A stretch of 64,000 bases of DNA from contig NC_052679.1 in the NCBI RefSeq assembly GCF_016802725.1, positions 12,939,463 through 13,003,462 of the forward strand, in the 5' to 3' direction. This DNA comes from Solenopsis invicta (lineage: Eukaryota > Arthropoda > Insecta > Hymenoptera > Formicidae). Position numbers and translations under genes: made by a program. The notes under the pieces were generated by a model that did not search any database, was not told the origin of the DNA, and saw only the letters and a program-made list of their open reading frames with translations. Of this stretch, positions 11,363 to 21,639 are shown piece after piece. How positions within the stretch are numbered: the first letter of the stretch is position 1; each line of letters starts with the position of its first letter.

Positions 11363-12028
11363 CGATTAGAAAATTTTCCTTTCTTTTCTTGTCAATAAGA
11401 CAGTTAAACGCGAATTTTTTTTGTGACATTTAACGCAAACTTGAACAGCGAAACCGCGCGTGAAGTGTGAGTGAGTGTACAAGTGGGACAAAAGGTGCGG
11501 CATGCCGATCATGAAGGATGGTGAAGACGCGATGCAGCGGCAGCAGGGAAAGCCGACAGTGCAGCCACTTATGCAGCCGCTTATGCAGCCGACAGGACGA
11601 GCTGCTGTCGTAGAACCGGCAGGTTACTTCATGCCCGGTCCCGAGGTGAGCCGTGTCGGGATGCGTATGCCGCAGTTCACGCCCGATGACCCTGAGCTGT
11701 GGTTCAGCATCGTGGACCGCAGTTTTCAGGCGGCTGGAATTACGGTAGATACAACAAAGTTCGGGTACGCGTTAACGGCGATCGATCCCATTATGCCACC
11801 GAAATAAACGATATTATAATGAATCCGCCAGCGGAACAAGCGTACGAAACTCTGAAAACCGAGTTAATTAAGCGTCTTAGTTTGTCGCAAGAACATAAGA
11901 CCCGTAGATTACTTGAACACGCGGAAATTGGTGACAGAAAACCGTCACAATTTTTTAGACATCTCCGCGGTCTTGCCGGAAACGTGGTCGGAGATCCGGT
12001 GCTCCGGACGATTTGGCTGAGCCATCTA

Positions 12029-13350
12029 CGGAGTGTGTTCAAAAAGTATCGCGAATTTTGTGTTTTTTCAAAAATTATTTATTTATTCATGAATATCTAT
12101 TTTGTCCCCTTCAAAGTAATCCCCATGAGATATTATACACTTGTGCCAACGGTTTTTCCAATCTTCGAAGCACTTCAAAAAATCATTTTTTTTTATCTTT
12201 TTCAGCTCCTCCTTCGATGCCGTCTTTATCTCGTCAAGCGTAGCGTAATGTCGTCCTTTCATGGGCCTCTTCAGTTTAGGGAACAAAAAAAAGTCACAGG
12301 GGGCCAGATCTGGGGAATACGGTGGCTGCGGCATCATTAGTGTGTTGTTTTTGGCCAAAAAGTCGCGCACAAGCAACGATGTGTGAGCAGGGGCGTTATC
12401 GTGGTGCAAAAGCCAATTTTTGTTCTTCCACAAATCCGGGCGTTTCTGGCGGATTGCTTCGCGCAAATTGCGCATAACTTGCAGGTAATATTCCTTATTG
12501 ACCGTTCTACCCTGTGGCAAGAACTCATGATGCGCCACGCCCCTGCAATCGAAGAAAACTGTCAGCAAAACTTTCACATTCGACCGAACTTGGCGCGCTT
12601 TTTTCGGTCTTGGTTCGTGCGGCAGCTTCCATTGAGATGATTGAGCTTTGGTTTCCACGTCATAACCATAAACCCACGATTCGTCACCAGTTATGACCCT
12701 CTGGAGCAAATTTGGGTCGTCGCGGACAGAGTCCAACATCTCATTAGCAATGTTCATGCGATGCTGTTTTTGGTCGCAATTGAGCAATTTTGGTACGAAT
12801 TTCGCGGCGACCCGTCTCATGCCCAAATCATTGATAAAAATCGAATGGCACGAGCCAATCGATATGTTTAGGTCCTCAGCAACTTCTCTAACGGTGATTC
12901 GACGATTGGCCAATACCATTTTCTCCACTTCATTAATTTTTTCGTCTGTTGTTGAAGTGCTCGGGCGTCCGGCACGCTCTTCGTCGTTCACATCTTCTCG
13001 GCCTTCTGAGAACATTTTGTACCACCGATAAACGTTGCTTCGGTCCAAGGTAGCTTCTCCGTATGCCACAGTCAACATTCGGAATGCATCCGCGCACTTA
13101 ATTTCGTTTTTCACACAAAATTTGATACAGGTTCTTTGATCCATTTTTTTGAATAGGTAAAAATCGAAGACGATCCAAAACACGTGCAAGCAAAGCAGCT
13201 GTCAACAATTAAGTGAACATTCAAAATGGCCGAGCTTGTCGGCATAAGTGAGAGACATGAGTACCAACATAACGCCATAAAAAGATCGAAATTCGAATAT
13301 ACGTAACCCGCGAAAATTCAAAATTCGCGATACTTTTTGAACACACCTCG
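12029..13350 (-). mobile_element. Intact mariner, copy A, inserted in gypsy gag
   Basis: 1322 bp element with ~32 bp terminal repeats; the right end is the complement of CGAGGTGTGTTCAAAAAGTA and the left end starts CGGAGTGTGTTC, two substitutions from perfect. TA duplications lie at 12027-12028 and 13351-13352. The same element, equally long, occurs at 42243-43564. It post-dates the gypsy copy it interrupts. Confidence 0.95.
12083..13144 (-). CDS. Mariner transposase, apparently intact (copy A)
   Basis: A cut-and-paste DDE/D transposase acting on its own terminal repeats. I take the start at the MDQRTCIKFC methionine (13144), giving 353 residues. The open frame extends 15 codons further upstream, but family proteins normally begin at this Met. 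In order: paired HTH DNA-binding region (ADAFRMLTVAYGEA and VREVAEDLNIS, residues ~15-110) with linker GRPSTSTTDE; first catalytic Asp in ITGDESWVYGYD; second in LLHHDNAPAHTS; third in SPDLAPCDFFLFP. There are 34 residues between the second and third Asp, so DD34D. No stops or shifts. Compared with copy B it has ERAGRP, GVAHHE, DLAPCD, GRHYAT, ELKKIKKND. All catalytic residues are present, so it could encode active enzyme; activity is inferred, not shown. Confidence 0.95.
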   Translation of the reverse strand: MDQRTCIKFCVKNEIKCADAFRMLTVAYGEATLDRSNVYRWYKMFSEGREDVNDEERAGRPSTSTTDEKINEVEKMVLANRRITVREVAEDLNISIGSCHSIFINDLGMRRVAAKFVPKLLNCDQKQHRMNIANEMLDSVRDDPNLLQRVITGDESWVYGYDVETKAQSSQWKLPHEPRPKKARQVRSNVKVLLTVFFDCRGVAHHEFLPQGRTVNKEYYLQVMRNLREAIRQKRPDLWKNKNWLLHHDNAPAHTSLLVRDFLAKNNTLMMPQPPYSPDLAPCDFFLFPKLKRPMKGRHYATLDEIKTASKEELKKIKKNDFLKCFEDWKNRWHKCIISHGDYFEGDKIDIHE

Positions 13351-13829
13351 TACCAGCATATCTACAGCCACATCTCGTTACGCGCGCGACGGACACGCTC
13401 GATCAGCTCGCGGATATCACGGACACGATTTTGGAGGCCACTCGAGTGCCCGCGCTCCAGGTAGCGGAAGCAGCACAAGCTCCCGCATTTAACAACCACC
13501 GCGTCGAGGATATGACAGCAGCCGAGGCAAAATTAGAATTAAGATTTGCACAGATGCGTCTAGCGTTACAACAGGAGATAGCGCAACAACTTGCATCTAT
13601 TTGAAAATCTATCGAAGCTATCGGAGAGAAAAGAGCAGATGACCGTCGTGAAGAAAGCCGACGGCGGCTGCGCCCGCGTTCGAGGTCGCGTTCGCGTGAT
13701 CGCGATCATCCAGCAAACGGATTATGCTGGTATCACTAGCGTTTCGGGTCGGATGCTCGACGTTGTGACCCGCCCTGCACGAACCAACAGGGAAACGCGG
13801 CGGCCAGTCGCTAATGGCGACAAGCGATG

Positions 13830-16800
13830 CAGGCCATAGGACGCGTCGCCTTTTTATGACGGATTTAACGACCAAAATAAGTTTTCTTATTGACACGGGT
13901 GCAGATCTATGCGTCTACCCACGAAGATTAGTTCGAGGACAACGAAAAAAGTCAGCGTACGAACTCTCAGCAGCAAACGGAACGATAATAAATACGTACG
14001 GCACAGAGACTCTAACGTTAAACTTTGGTCTGCGACGCGCGTTTACGTGGAGATTCGTCGTCGCGGACGTATCAAGGCCAATTATCGGTGCGGATTTCCT
14101 TGCGTTTTTTGGATTGCTCGTCGATTTACAAAACTCCCGGTTGGTCGATCAGGTGACGAGTTTGATTGCACCGGGGCGTTGTATTCGTTGCAATATGCCC
14201 TGCGTTAAGACGGTCGCGGGCGAGACAACGTATCATCGATTATTAGCACAATTCCCGGAGGTAACGAGACCGGGAGGACAACTCAGACAAACGAAGCACG
14301 GTACACGACATCTCATTGAGACCACGCCGGGGCCATGTGTAGTATGCAAGCCACGGAGGCTTGCGCCGGAGCTTTTGGCTGCTGCAAAGACCGAATTTCG
14401 TAGATTAGTTGAGACGGGAATCGTTCGGAATCGCCGTCAAAGAGTAGTTGGTCGTCACCATTGCATTTAGTGCCGAAGAAAGGCAAGGAATGGCGACCTT
14501 GCGGTGACTATAGAGTATTGAACGCGCGAACGGTTCCGGATCAATACCCCGTACGGCATATAGAAGATTTTTCTCAGTCGTTGCAAGAGAAAGTAATTTT
14601 TTCCATCTTAGATCTCGTAAGGGCGTACCACCAGATTCCGGTGGCCAAGGAGGACGTTCCGAAGACAGCGGTCACCACATCATTCGGGATGTATGAATTT
14701 TTATATATGTCCTTTGGTCTAAGAAATACGGCGCAGACGTTTCAGCGTTTCATTGACGGCGTTCTGAGCGGACTCAATTTCTGTTTCGCCTATATAGATG
14801 ACATTCTCGTGGCGTCGTCTTCGCCGGAGGAGCACGAGAAACATTTAAAAATATTATTTGGACGACTGCAAGAGTACGGTGTAATTATTAATCCGGCAAA
14901 GTGTATATTTGGCTAACCGGAGGTGGATTTCCTCGGTTACTTGGTGTCCGGTGAGGGCATTCGACCGCTGCCCGCGCGCGTAAAAGCAATCCTCGAATAA
15001 CAGAGACCAGAAACGACTAAAGATCTGAGAAGATACCTCGGCATGTTGAATTTTTACAGGTTTTTACCGGAAGCTGCAAAAACCTTGGCACTGCTCAATG
15101 ACCTGCTGCACGATAACATCCGAGGAAAAGCAGCAATATCGTGGACACCACAGGCCCAGGAAGCATTCGAGGCATCGCGAGAAAGTTTGGCCAAGGCCGC
15201 TCTTCTTGCGCATCCGAGAATCGACTCAGAACTTGCCTTGTTTACGGACGCGTCCAATCAGAGTATCGGAGCGGTGTTACAACAACAAAGAGAAAATGGA
15301 TGAAAACCGTTAGCTTTTTTTTCAAAGAAACTAAGCCCAGCCGAGTCAAAATACAGCGCGTTCGATCACGAATTATTGGCCATCTACCTCGCCATCAAGT
15401 ATTTCCAGCACATGCTTAAGGCGAGAGTGTTCACCGTATACACGGATCATAAACCGTTGATTTTTACTTTTAGGCAGAAACCGGAGAAATGCATACCGCG
15501 ACAATTCCGTCATTTAGATTTTATAAGCCAGTTTACAACAGATATCCGGCATGTGTCGGGCAACGAGAATATAGTGGCGGACGCATTATCAAGGATAGAG
15601 GAGATGCAATCCCCTTAGGACTACCTCGCGTTAGCTGCAGCACAGGAGAACGAGGAGCTGAAAGAGCACGTGCGAGGAGAGTTCGGTCTGCGCTTAAAAA
15701 GAATCAAGATTCCTGGAACAGGAGTTGCGGCATACTGCGACACGGCGACAGCGGCACCAAGGTCGTTTCTGACGAAAGCTTTTCGTCGAGCGGCATTCGA
15801 CAGCATCCATAACCTGGCTCATCCTGGTATCAAGGCGACGGTCAAACTCATATCACAGTGATATGTCTGACCGTCGATGAGAAGCGATTGCCGGAGCTGA
15901 GCCCGTACATGCATACCGTGTCAACGAGCCAAGATCACGAGGCACGTGGTCGCCCGGTCGGAGAATTTCCTATACCAGGAGATTCGAGCATATTCATCTG
16001 GACATTGTTGTGATGCCAAGCTCGGAAAGGAAAAAATACTGTCTCACCTGCGTTGATCGGTTTACTCGATGGCCAGAGGCGTTTCCGCTGGAGGACCAGG
16101 AAACAGAGACAGTCGCCAGGTCATTTTACTGGATCTGTCAATTTGGAACGCCTTTTCAGGTTACCACCGACCAAGGACGCCAATTCGAGTTCCGACTTTT
16201 CCGTCAGCTGAGCGAGCTGACGGGAACGGCGCACCTGAGGACGACAGCATACCATCCGCAAGCGAATGGTATGGTGGAGAGGTTTCATCGCCAGCTCAAG
16301 GCGGCCGGAAAGTGTCATGGAAGCAGCCGATGGACCGAGGTGTTGCCGACCATTTTATTAGGGGTGCGAGCAACCTGGAGAGAAGACCTTCAGACAACGG
16401 CAGCCGAACTAGTCTACGGAGAAGCGCTTCGTCTTCCGAGACAATTTTTAAGCCAACGATCAAGCGAGGATGTAAATGATGACGCTAATTTCGTCAAGGG
16501 ATTGCGCCGTCATTTTGATGGTTCGCGCCCGGTCAGTGGGACCCGCCACGGAGAGCGGCGTCCGTTTATTTTCAAGGACCTGGAGACGGCTGATCAAGTT
16601 TTTGTCCGACACGATGGTCCAAAGACGATGTTGCAGCCACCTTATGATGGCCCGTTTGCAGTCGTGAGGCGTATGGACAGGGATCTTGTCGTATGCGTGC
16701 ACGGCAAAGATGTAACAATCTCAATCGACCGCGTTAAACCGGCATATCTGTTTACAGATTTGACAGCAAGTGCCGGCGAGGATCGAGCAGCGACAACGCA

Positions 16801-16846
16801 AACGGGCAGCCAAGACATCAACACGCAAGGCCTTGACCGAGAATAG
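13830..16846 (+). pseudogene. Gypsy pol: protease, RT, RNase H, integrase, broken into several frames
   Basis: Protease: FLIDTGADLCVYPRRL near 13884-13930, with the catalytic DTG. RT: PCGDYRVLN, TVPDQYPVRHI, FSILDLVRAYHQIPVA and catalytic FAYIDDILVAS at 14461-14916. A TAG after INPAKCIFG and another near 14998 interrupt it, and the thumb continues with RYLGMLNFYRFLP. RNase H: LALFTDASNQSIGAVLQQ and VYTDHKPL (15220-15460). Integrase: an HPGIKATV zinc-domain remnant, a core in 16010-16846 with TTDQGRQFE and AYHPQANGMVERFHRQLK (second Asp and catalytic Glu), and a C-terminal region with DQVFVRHDG. The stretch before 16010, where the zinc finger and first Asp should lie, is shifted. At least five stops or frameshifts. 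Polyprotein-type gene; order matches Ty3/gypsy. Confidence 0.93.
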
Positions 16847-17257
16847 AGCAAAAACGCACTGACTCCCGAGGAACGAGGAGAGTGACAAGAGCAGGACGCA
16901 GGGTTCGTTTCCCGGACCAATTCCAGAGCTTACAACGATAAAAAAATTAACTTACTTAAACATATCTCTGTGTTGTATGACGAAAATGTCAAATTCATAG
17001 TTGATTGTGAAAAGACCCGAGACGCGAATCAGTATAGTTGTTAATATATATTTGTGTAATAGTTTTTTTTTGGTTACTGACAAGGGGAGACTACAACGTG
17101 ATATCAATCGATTTTGTCGAAACTCCGTGTATCAATAGAGTATCATGTCAAGTGTTTCCGGGTAAACGGATAAGACGCACTTCTCAAGCGTTCGCGAGAA
17201 TATCGAGATTAAAGAACCCCAAGCGCTATATTAACACATGGTGTAGAGCATAAAATC

Positions 17258-17326
17258 GAAGAGCGCGTAGCTCAGCGGTTAAGTACTAGACTCGTAACGG
17301 CAACGTTGCTGGTTCGAGTCTCGATA
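17258..17326 (+). other. tRNA-like sequence (pseudo-tRNA / SINE-like head), left arm
   Basis: GAGCGCGTAGCTCAGCGGTT matches a tRNA 5' end with A box, and GGTTCGAGTC is a good B box 34 bp on. The anticodon-like loop is CTCGTAA. The T-stem and acceptor stem do not pair properly (GCTGG against CTCGA; no CGCGCTC partner), and a T-run follows directly. So it looks like a Pol III promoter of tRNA origin rather than a working tRNA gene. Confidence 0.7.
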
Positions 17327-17521
17327 TTTTTTTTTTTTACAAGGAAATGTAATTATTAACATATTATTAATATATTATTATTAATACATACACAGAAAAT
17401 AAATGTAAATACATTTTATTCATTCATTGCATATTAAAAAAGTACATTTTTCTACATATTACGAAGGAAAAAATTAAATAAATGTAAATGTAAAATAATA
17501 GTAAATGGTCAGTGCAAATAA

Positions 17522-18028
17522 ATAGATTCGTGGGGCGGTCAAACAAATCCTGCATTATATGATGACATTTTTCAAGATGATAACAATGTAGGAACATGTA
17601 CAATTAAAGTTATTCCTCCAAAATGCACACCGCTATGTCAACCGTGTGATGTGTACTTTTACAGACAAGTTAAAAATCTTATCAAGCTACAAAATTGTTC
17701 ATTTTTAATAGAACAAAAACGTGAAATAGCGTCTCGTGAAGATTGCATCAAAATTCATGCAATTGTACATCACCAACTGTCTGCTCCCATTTTTGAAAAC
17801 ATGTTACGATATGCATGGTTTGCATCAAAATTAACAGATGAGAGAGAAGTTTTCATGAATGTCAACGAAGTATGTTTTCCGTTAGCCATTTTAAAAAAGT
17901 CATGCGATTGTAAAAATGTAGCTTTTATACGATGCGCACATTGTCGTGCGAATTATTGTTTCGCTTGTTTTTATGATAAATATCATCCTTCAACATGTAC
18001 TGTTCCATCTACTTCCACCGATGAATAA
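17522..18028 (+). pseudogene. DDE transposase C-terminal half (IS630/Tc1-mariner-related), truncated by the left arm
   Basis: The frame begins right at the end of the left inverted arm with DSWGGQTNPALYDDIF, whose first Asp looks like the second catalytic residue. After 40 residues comes PPKCTPLCQPCD with a candidate third Asp, so a D-40-D spacing. It continues with REDCIKIHAIVHHQLSAP and ends in a Cys-rich tail, CDCKNVAFIRCAHCRANYCF then HPSTC, which could bind zinc. About 168 residues remain; the N-terminal DNA-binding region and first Asp are absent. PPxxTxxxQPxD is typical of IS630-related enzymes; the exact family is not certain. No stop within the remaining frame. Confidence 0.7.
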
Positions 18029-18243
18029 AATATGTTTCACATTAATTTTTTATGATTATTTATTTGCATAGCACTGACCATTTACTATTATTTTACATTT
18101 ACATTTATTTAATTTTTTCCTTCGTAATATGTAGAAAAATGTGCTTTTTTAATATGCAATGAATGAATAAAATGTATTTACATTTATTTTCTGTGTATGT
18201 ATTAATAATAATATATTAATAATATGTTAATAATTACATTTCC

Positions 18244-18275
<32 letters not shown>

Positions 18276-18278
<3 letters not shown>

Positions 18279-18344
18279 CGAGACTCGAACCAGCAACGTT
18301 GCCGTTACGAGTCTAGTACTTAACCGCTGAGCTACGCGCTCTTC
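18276..18344 (-). other. tRNA-like sequence, right arm (mirror of 17258-17326)
   Basis: Reverse-complement copy of the left-arm tRNA-like head, including A and B boxes and the adjoining homopolymer, here an A-run of about 29 on the plus strand (T-run on the minus). It is duplicated because it lies inside the inverted arm. The same stem defects are present. Confidence 0.7.
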
Positions 18345-18701
18345 GATTTTATGCTCTACACCATGTGTTAATATAGCGCTTGGGGTTCTTTAATCTCGAT
18401 ATTCTCGCGAACGCTTGAGAAGTGCGTCTTATCCGTTTACCCTGAAACACTTGACATGATACTCTATCGATACACGGAGTTTCGACAAAATCGATTGGTA
18501 TCACGTTGTAGTCTCCCCTTATGAGATAGTCGGTTTTCTATACTTTTAATTTATTTTCCTGACTCAATTTCTTTTAACACGCATCAAGCTAAATTAATGT
18601 ATATAGTAGTACGTGTTATTTATTATTTATTTTATTTTAGTTAGTATTCTGTGACTCATAACTCAATTACAAGCAACAATAAGAACGCCCATCGTAGCGC
18701 T

Positions 18702-18721
18702 TATCACAGGCAGGGAGATCC
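18702..18721 (+). other. Polypurine-tract-like sequence before gypsy 3' LTR
   Basis: AGGCAGGGAGA precedes the 3' LTR start by a few bases, the expected place for the plus-strand primer. It is short and imperfect. Confidence 0.45.
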
Positions 18722-19057
18722 TGTGGCGACCTTTCGCCACATGCCCAACGGAAGGTTCAAAAAATAATAATATTCAGAAAAATAAATAACATGTTTGTCA
18801 GAAGATTCGCAAACAAGGAAAATCATATACAGCTTCGAATTTGCGGACCAAACGGTCATTTCGGAGTTTATAAAAAGCGGACGAGAGAAGAAACGCTCTC
18901 TCTCGCCAAGTAACCTTTTGACTCAACACATCGTAATTTGTAACTCGGGCGATATATACCCAAAACGTTAGATATTAAACAGATAGAAAACTCATTCAAT
19001 CTCTTGTTGTTATTCCTTCACAACTACATACACATACAGACGATTAAAATACCCAAA
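18722..19057 (+). repeat. Gypsy 3' LTR
   Basis: 336 bp, colinear with 11010-11343 apart from about 20 substitutions and one extra A near the end. Followed by AGGT, the target duplication. Confidence 0.9.
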
Positions 19058-19097
19058 AGGTCATATTAAATACACATGTATCCAATATGATTTACAA

Positions 19098-19537
19098 AGA
19101 AAACCCGCCAAAAACGGATCACCAATTTTAATAAAATTTTATGGCTGTGTAATATTCATTCAAACCTTTACTGTAGTAAAGCCGTAAGTTGCAGAAATTA
19201 GGCATTTTCGAGAAAATAACAATTAAATATTTCCAGCATCTACAGTATCGTTACAGCTTCTAGCTTTTTTATAAAGTCTGGACAAAAAAACAATAACAAA
19301 ATCATTGAGTACTCAGAGACCGTTGTAAAAGTGACGATTTTCCTAACGCCGGACGCTATGCCGCTGACTCGACAATCGTTTTTCTGTAACGGTACTATAG
19401 ATGCTGGAAATATTTAATCATTTTCTCAAAAATGCATAATTTCCGCAACTTACGGCTTTATTACAGTAAAGTTTTAAGTAAATACTCACCCACAGAATAT
19501 TATTAAAATCGGTGATCCGTTCTTGACGAATTTTCCT
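19098..19537. mobile_element. Hairpin MITE, ~440 bp
   Basis: Arms of about 150-160 bp (19098-19258 and 19385-19537) are imperfect reverse complements; matching pieces include ACGGATCACCAATTTTAATA / TATTAAAATCGGTGATCCGT and CCGTAAGTTGCAGAAATTA / TAATTTCCGCAACTTACGG. The loop is about 125 bp. No coding capacity. Confidence 0.75.
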
Positions 19538-20336
19538 TATTAAGGGGGAAAGGTGAGGGGGGTTCATGTAAAAATCGATTTTTTTTTTATTGCATATATA
19601 TGTATTAAAACATTTCAAGAATTCAAATATCAAGTCCTCATATTAAAGATCGACATATTAACAATTCTACAGACAAGTTTATACGTACCTACGTATAAGA
19701 ATGATTGCCGAGTCAGCGGCGTAGCATCCGGTGTTACTACTTATGTAAACGGAATTGGCAACACTGATGTTGCGCCATCTAACATATATATCGTAAAGTT
19801 TTTAATGATATTTTTATTCAGATCGTTTTGTCATACGGACGCTATTTGTGTTGTTTACAGTGACTTAAAGATTTCATCTCACAAAGGAACTTCTCGAAGT
19901 ATCACACCCCGATTTTAATAAAATTTTATGCACATTTAAGTAACATAATTAGATGATTTCAGAAATTATCAGTTGTGACCCAAATTCTGTTTCAAGAAGT
20001 AAAATCATCCCTTATATGTATAACGGTTTTCAGCTTTTTTCGTTATATCTCGGAAACTATTCAAGATATCAAAAAATGTTTTATACAAAAAATTTACAAT
20101 AAAATTACCTCTATTCAACAACGTCAACAAAATTTTTAAAAAATAATTATTAAAAAAATTTTTTTAAATAATTGTTTAAAAATTAAAAAAAAATATTATT
20201 GACGTGAATAAATAGAAATAATTTTAAAACAAAAGTCAAGGCTCATATGAATAAATTAAAAATAGGAAATAATAAGCTCAAAAGCCACACAGGATGTTAA
20301 ATGCAATAAAAAAGTCCATAAATCCACAATAATATA

Positions 20337-20369
20337 AACGTTTCGACCTTTAGTGACGGTCTTCTTCGG
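20337..20369 (-). ncRNA. Hammerhead-ribozyme-like core of Penelope type
   Basis: On the minus strand: CCGAAGA, then GACC...GGTC as a candidate stem II around a loop, then GAAAC. This is the CUGANGA / stem II / GAAA layout of hammerhead cores found in Penelope-like terminal repeats, with one core change (U to C). A Penelope-like coding fragment on the same strand lies 3.2 kb upstream. Stem I/III pairing was not established. Confidence 0.4.
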
Positions 20370-21471
20370 TACAAATTGTAACAATCTATAAAACACAAAT
20401 AATAATCGTACAAATTACAATATGAACTTATCAAATCAAACAAATAAAAGTCAAAAATAAATCAAGTTACCAAACAAATAGAAACTGTGAGATACCGCAA
20501 TGTATGTACACCCAAGAGACTTTCATTCTGTCCATGGGGAAATTTTCCAAACTGAGAAGTCACCACTTTTTACATACTCCCAGTTCATGATTAATAAAAC
20601 GACTAGAGCATATTGGTTGTTACATTAATCATGAACTGTAAGTATGTAAAAAGATAGCGACTTTTCAGTATAAAAAATTTTCCCATGGACAGAATCAAAA
20701 TCCTTGAGTGTACATCTTCCTTCTAGGTCTCATTAAAATAAACAGCTTCACGGAACGTGTTCCAAAACAAGAGTTTCGGAAAAACGGCATGACTTGATTG
20801 CTGACCAATAAATAAAAGGTAATATTGAAATAAAGATTTATAAGGTTGTAACCGACAACAATAAAAAATAAAATTTAACAAAATAAAAGTAAATAAAAGT
20901 AATATAAAATTAAATAAAAAAGACTGTACAAGTCATGAATTAAAATTGTAAAAAAAAATATGAAATAAAAAAATTATAGATATAATAGAAACTAAGAATT
21001 GAAAATAACTCTAAGCTACAAAACTCGTGTCTTAATTCTTAAACACATAAGTGGGTCTGAAAGACCTCATATAAAGTTCCAAACGCTTGCTGTGTAAAGA
21101 CGGAATGAGATAAGAGGTTCGGGCCAGGACGTAAAAAAAGTTTGAAATCTTCTCTTTCAATTGATATGGTTGATCAATTTTTTTGATCAACTATAATTCG
21201 AACGGCACGGCAGCAATGTTTTGTTAGATTCAACGCGATTGATATAGTGTGTAAGTAAAGCTTTTGTGAGTAATCTTATGTAAAAAAAACTGCACAAAAC
21301 ACGTTCAAACAAGTCCGTTCGCGTATGTTACTCTGTCTAAAGTTAAAATACTATAGTGCCGTGAAAAAGAGGACTTCTGCGTAGGATCCAAAATATATTA
21401 TGAAACATCAATTTTCAATTTTAGACACCTTGAGTTTATCAAAAATACCTCATATTCATCGTATTATGTAT
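20370..21471. other. Non-coding stretch between ribozyme-like motif and mariner
   Basis: A/T-rich. It contains an inverted pair of about 95 bp (CTTTCATTCTGTCCATGGGG at 20520 and the complement near 20683-20702, with GTTCATGATTAAT / ATTAATCATGAAC between), giving a ~190 bp dyad at 20515-20705. No gene recognised. Confidence 0.5.
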
Positions 21472-21639
21472 TAGGTGTATAACTTAGTTCGGTTTTCAAA
21501 AGATGGCTCTAGGTGCTATAAATGGGTGACGGCGACAACTGATTTTTGCTGTATCGTGAAGTGTCGACATCTGTCAACCAAATATTGTTTACAAACCTTT
21601 GAGTTTTGCACAACAAGTTTAATTTTTACTGCATTGAAA

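Larger units (their letters stand above)
11475..13603 (+). pseudogene. Gypsy gag-like region, frameshifted and split by mariner
   Basis: The frame starting at 11475 includes MPQFTPDDPELWFSIVDRSF, typical of arthropod gypsy Gag N-termini. It breaks near 11800 and continues in another frame with AYETLKTELIKRLSLSQ and RKPSQFFRHLRGLAG. The mariner then enters at the TA of 12027-12028. Beyond it, from 13353, the same frame resumes with helical DTLDQLADITDTILEATRVP and a final Arg-rich tract. A Cys/His cluster (LCWYH, RRCDPPC) near 13720-13780 may be the nucleocapsid-like end. At least one frameshift and several stops are present besides the insertion. Confidence 0.75.
17082..18520. mobile_element. 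Foldback DNA element with tRNA-like sequences in both long inverted arms
   Basis: Two ~435-450 bp arms (17082-17512 and about 18070-18520) are near-perfect reverse complements, starting AAGGGGAGACTACAACGTGA at the left. Each arm contains a tRNA-like head with internal promoter boxes and a poly-T/poly-A tract. The centre (17522-18028) codes for the C-terminal half of a DDE transposase. The element sits in the 3' part of the gypsy copy. The ends share GGGGAGAC with the element at 26865-30377. The target duplication is not clear (flanks CTGAC and ATGAG). It is probably an internally deleted, long-TIR derivative. Confidence 0.85.
11010..19057 (+). mobile_element. Ty3/gypsy-type LTR retrotransposon, degenerate, with two nested insertions
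   Basis: Two direct ~335 bp terminal repeats (11010-11343 and 18722-19057) differ at roughly 20 positions by eye. They are flanked by a perfect 4 bp target duplication AGGT (11006-11009 and 19058-19061). Between them, in order, are a PBS-like site, a gag-like region, an aspartic protease, RT/RNase H, integrase and a polypurine-like tract, the Ty3/gypsy order. Gag is interrupted by an intact mariner (12029-13350). The 3' region carries a long-inverted-repeat DNA element (17082-18520). Without these, the element would be about 5.3 kb. Several stops and frameshifts show that it is dead. No envelope-like frame is seen. Confidence 0.92.

Noticed and set aside
17258..17326. Functional tRNA gene
   Set aside because: Promoter boxes are good but T-stem and acceptor stem do not pair and the same sequence is mirrored in the other arm; treated as tRNA-like.
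11010..19057. Endogenous retrovirus with envelope
   Set aside because: No envelope-like frame between integrase and the 3' LTR; that interval holds only a DNA transposon and short gypsy tail.
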